From an uncultured Oscillospiraceae bacterium (lineage in GTDB: Bacteria > Bacillota > Clostridia > Oscillospirales > Oscillospiraceae): a DNA stretch of 15,279 nt. The stretch covers positions 1 through 15,279 of the forward strand of contig CALWWH010000254.1 in assembly GCA_944385195.1 (NCBI GenBank), read 5' to 3'. Positions 13,293 through 15,279 of the stretch are shown here, in pieces. The notes below the pieces were generated by a model. That model had not been told where the DNA came from. It ran no database searches and saw only the letters and a list, made by a program, of their open reading frames with translations. The position numbers and the translations under genes are program-made. The stretch's first letter is position 1. Every line of letters starts with the position of its first letter.

Positions 13293-13309
13293 AGACTCAG
13301 TTTATAGTC
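13284..13309. promoter_or_regulatory. Inverted repeat over the -10 and start point
   Basis: GACTATAA (13284-13291) and TTATAGTC (13302-13309) are perfect inverted copies with a 10-bp spacer. They span the -10 box and the predicted start point, ending just before the ribosome site. This may be a second operator. It is too early in the transcript to act as an RNA hairpin in full. Confidence 0.5.
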
Positions 13310-13322
13310 GAGGTGAGTGTTT

Positions 13323-14600
13323 ATGGATAAGCAGAACTATAAACCCCGCGTTATTGATACAAAGGTTAAGGAATATCTGTCGGCCTTTGGCGCCGTTTGC
13401 ATTGAGGGTCCCAAGTGGTGTGGAAAGACCTGGACATCCTCTTATCACAGCAAAAGCGAAATCTATATTGGCGATCCCGCCAATAACTTCCAGAACCGCC
13501 AACTGGCCGAATTGTCTCCTGCTCTGGTTCTGGACGGTGAAACTCCGCGCTTAATCGACGAATGGCAGGAAGTTCCTCCTATTTGGGATGCCGTGCGGTA
13601 CAAGGTGGATCAGGTTGCGGAAAAAGGACAATTCATTCTGACCGGTTCTGCTACTCCGAACCATAAAGGCATCCTGCACAGCGGTGCAGGCCGTATTGCC
13701 AAGCTGCGGATGCGTCCCATGTCCCTATACGAGTCTGGAGATTCCTGCGGAAAGGTTTCCTTGGAAAAACTGTGCCACGGCGAGTTGGCCCCTGCATTAA
13801 CCGGCGAGATGGATCTGAAAAAACTGATCGAGCTGATTATTCGCGGCGGATGGCCTGGCAGTTTGGGATTGCCTATTGAGCAGGCTGCTCTGCTTCCTTT
13901 GGAATATCTCAATGCTGTTATCGACGATGACGTGTACCGCATCGACGGTGTGAAGCGCGATACATCCAAGATGCGCTTGCTGTTGCGCTCTCTGGCCCGT
14001 AACGAAAGCACCACTGTCACCAATAAGACTTTAATGAAAGACATTAAGGCAGTAGATGACGAGGATATTGACTCCAATACGGTGTCTGCCTATCTGGATA
14101 TTTTTAAGCGGTTGTTTATTACGGACAATCAGCCGCCATTCTCATCTGGCATCCGTTCCTCCGTCCGTATTAAACAGGCTGAAAAGCGGCACTTCTCCGA
14201 CCCTTCTCTGGCCTGTGCTTTGCTGAAAGCTACCCCTGCTGGACTGATGGGCGATTTGGAGACGCTCGGTTTCCTGTTTGAAGCGCTCTGCGAACGTGAC
14301 CTTCGAATCTATGCGGAATCTTTCGGGGCAAATCTGTACCACTATCAGGATTATAAAAATCAGGAAATCGATGCTGTCATCGAACTGCCTGACGGCCAGT
14401 GGTGCGCTTTTGAAATCAAACTGGGTGCCAACCAGATTGACGCTGCTGCAGCTAACTTGCTGGAGATCAAAAAGCAGATTTCGGAAGATCCTAAGGGAAA
14501 GCCTCCTGCGGTTCTCTGCGTGCTGTGCGGTATGGCAAATGCCGCTTATCAGCGGTCAGATGGGGTGTTCGTTGTGCCGATTACTGCACTTAAACCTTAA
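13323..14600 (+). CDS. AAA_14/DUF4143 family ATPase
   Basis: P-loop ATPase of a family common in prokaryotic accessory DNA, whose role is poorly defined. The 425-aa protein has Walker A GPKWCGKT at 29-36, Walker B RLIDEWQEVP at 76-85 (Asp79, Glu80), and a sensor segment ILTGSATP at about 105-112. HSGAGRIAKLRMRPMSL, a family hallmark with a likely arginine finger, follows at about 119. The C-terminal DUF4143 domain contains a PD-(D/E)xK-like core: Asp350 in QEIDAVIE and Glu364-x-Lys366 in FEIKLG. I chose ATG 13323, 7 bp after GAGGTG; an in-frame GTG at 13317 would leave only 1 bp. It is under its own promoter with repeat operators and precedes hsdM by 81 bp in the same direction. Possible roles are a defence accessory ATPase or an autoregulated maintenance protein. 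Confidence 0.88.
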   Translation: MDKQNYKPRVIDTKVKEYLSAFGAVCIEGPKWCGKTWTSSYHSKSEIYIGDPANNFQNRQLAELSPALVLDGETPRLIDEWQEVPPIWDAVRYKVDQVAEKGQFILTGSATPNHKGILHSGAGRIAKLRMRPMSLYESGDSCGKVSLEKLCHGELAPALTGEMDLKKLIELIIRGGWPGSLGLPIEQAALLPLEYLNAVIDDDVYRIDGVKRDTSKMRLLLRSLARNESTTVTNKTLMKDIKAVDDEDIDSNTVSAYLDIFKRLFITDNQPPFSSGIRSSVRIKQAEKRHFSDPSLACALLKATPAGLMGDLETLGFLFEALCERDLRIYAESFGANLYHYQDYKNQEIDAVIELPDGQWCAFEIKLGANQIDAAAANLLEIKKQISEDPKGKPPAVLCVLCGMANAAYQRSDGVFVVPITALKP

Positions 14601-14681
14601 TGCTAACTTGGCAAAGTTAAGTTTAAAGTTTATAGCTTTCATTTGGGGGGAAATTCCCTGAATCAAGGAGGATTTGCCAAG
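14601..14681 (+). other. Short intergenic leader before hsdM
   Basis: It contains a small hairpin TAACTT/AAGTTA (14604-14619, 4-nt loop) without a good T tract, and a degenerate copy of the upstream operator, AAATTCCCTGAATC (14651-14664), directly before AAGGAGG (14665-14671). No separate -35/-10 pair was seen, so hsdM may be read from the ATPase promoter. Confidence 0.4.
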
Positions 14682-15279
14682 ATGGCAATAAAGAAAAATG
14701 AGCTGTACAGTTCCCTTTGGGCGAGCTGCGATAAACTGAGGGGCGGCATGGACGCCTCTCAGTATAAAGACTATATCCTGACCCTGCTGTTCGTGAAATA
14801 TGTTACGGACAAGTTTAAGGGCGTAAAATATGCCGATATTACGGTTCCCGAAGGCGGCAGTTTCGACGATTTGGTTGCATTGAAGGGCAATAAAAATATC
14901 GGTGAAGAAATGGATAAGGTCATTGCCAAGTTGGCAGAAGCCGGAGAGAACAATCTCCGAGGCGTAATCGACAATGCCCATTTCAATGATGAGGCCAAGT
15001 TGGGCAGCGGCAAAGAAATGGTGGATAAGCTCACTGGCTTGATTGCCATTTTCCAGCGTGACGAATTCAATTTTAAAAAGAATAAGGCTGGCGGCGATGA
15101 TATTCTTGGCGATGCCTATGAGTATCTGATGCGTCATTTTGCCACGGAAAGTGGCAAGAGCAAGGGCCAGTTCTATACACCGGCCGAAGTCTCCCGTATT
15201 CTTGCCAAAGTGATCGGTATCGACAGCATCGAAGAGCGCGACGAGGGTTACTCCGTGTATGACCCTGCCTGCGGATCCG
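14682..15279 (+). CDS. hsdM: Type I restriction-modification methyltransferase subunit HsdM (3' end outside window)
   Basis: N6-adenine DNA methyltransferase subunit of a type I restriction-modification system, working with HsdS (target choice) and HsdR (cleavage). The 199 residues visible contain the helical HsdM N-terminal domain (LYSSLWASCDKLRGGM, YILTLLFVKYVTDKF, about 8-50). The GQFYTPAEVSRILAKVI segment precedes the methyltransferase core, followed by SVYDPACGS, the S-adenosylmethionine motif I, at the very end. The ATG at 14682 has AAGGAGG 10 bp upstream. Normal length is about 500 residues, so about 60% is missing. hsdS and hsdR would be expected to the right. Confidence 0.95.
   Translation, partial: MAIKKNELYSSLWASCDKLRGGMDASQYKDYILTLLFVKYVTDKFKGVKYADITVPEGGSFDDLVALKGNKNIGEEMDKVIAKLAEAGENNLRGVIDNAHFNDEAKLGSGKEMVDKLTGLIAIFQRDEFNFKKNKAGGDDILGDAYEYLMRHFATESGKSKGQFYTPAEVSRILAKVIGIDSIEERDEGYSVYDPACGS

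Larger units (their letters stand above)
3721..15279. mobile_element. Integrated mobilizable element with serine recombinase, Mob genes and RdRP-fold polymerase
   Basis: A contiguous block carries a site-specific recombinase at its edge, relaxase, MobC, a nested mobilization protein, a RepA-like ATPase and a polymerase, with restriction-type cargo further right. No type IV coupling ATPase (VirD4) or mating-channel gene is visible, so as far as seen it is mobilizable rather than self-transmissible. Left edge approximate. The right edge is not in view, and whether the ATPase/hsdM part is inside the element cannot be decided here. Confidence 0.7.

Overview
The window looks like a chromosome segment of a moderately GC-rich Firmicute, probably a gut-type Clostridia of the Oscillospiraceae kind. 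This is inferred from strong AGGAGG ribosome sites, consensus TTGACA/TATAAT-like promoters, T-tailed hairpin terminators and the protein families present. The species cannot be named from the sequence alone.

The left part (1 to about 3,720) is ordinary GC-rich chromosome read leftward. It holds the 5' part of a FecCD-type permease, the lipoprotein binding protein of the same iron-complex/cobalamin-type ABC importer, and a Na/Pi-cotransporter/PhoU-domain protein. The importer has a near-consensus promoter and a roughly 165-nt leader. The leader holds tandem 11-bp repeats and an intrinsic terminator before the start codon, so it may be controlled by attenuation.

From about 3,720 rightward the window is an integrated mobilizable element, at least 9.5 kb and possibly running off the right edge. 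A large serine recombinase sits at its left end. Next come a 56-aa protein, a MobP/MobQ-type relaxase with a second gene nested in another frame, MobC, a GC-rich hairpin-dense stretch that is a good oriT candidate, and a RepA-like RecA-fold ATPase. All of these read leftward.

Divergent from the ATPase, with its own extended -10 promoter, is the most striking gene: a 1,012-aa protein with the signature motifs of the eukaryotic-type (QDE-1/RDR) RNA-dependent RNA polymerase family. It carries D580-Y-D582-G-D584 preceded by RNPH and HLTDVVF, and upstream FDGVGLIS and FQIR...KG. A 292-aa protein of unknown function overlaps its end by 11 bp and is probably translationally coupled.

The mobC, nested-mob and repA-type layout recalls IncQ plasmids (RSF1010), whose third partner is a primase. 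Here the gene next to the helicase-like ATPase is instead a two-barrel RNA polymerase. An element-encoded primer or transcript polymerase is therefore a concrete hypothesis.

The right end carries defence-type cargo. An AAA_14/DUF4143 ATPase lies behind a promoter with three operator-like repeats at an exact 23-bp period, followed by the start of hsdM of a type I restriction-modification system, cut by the window edge.
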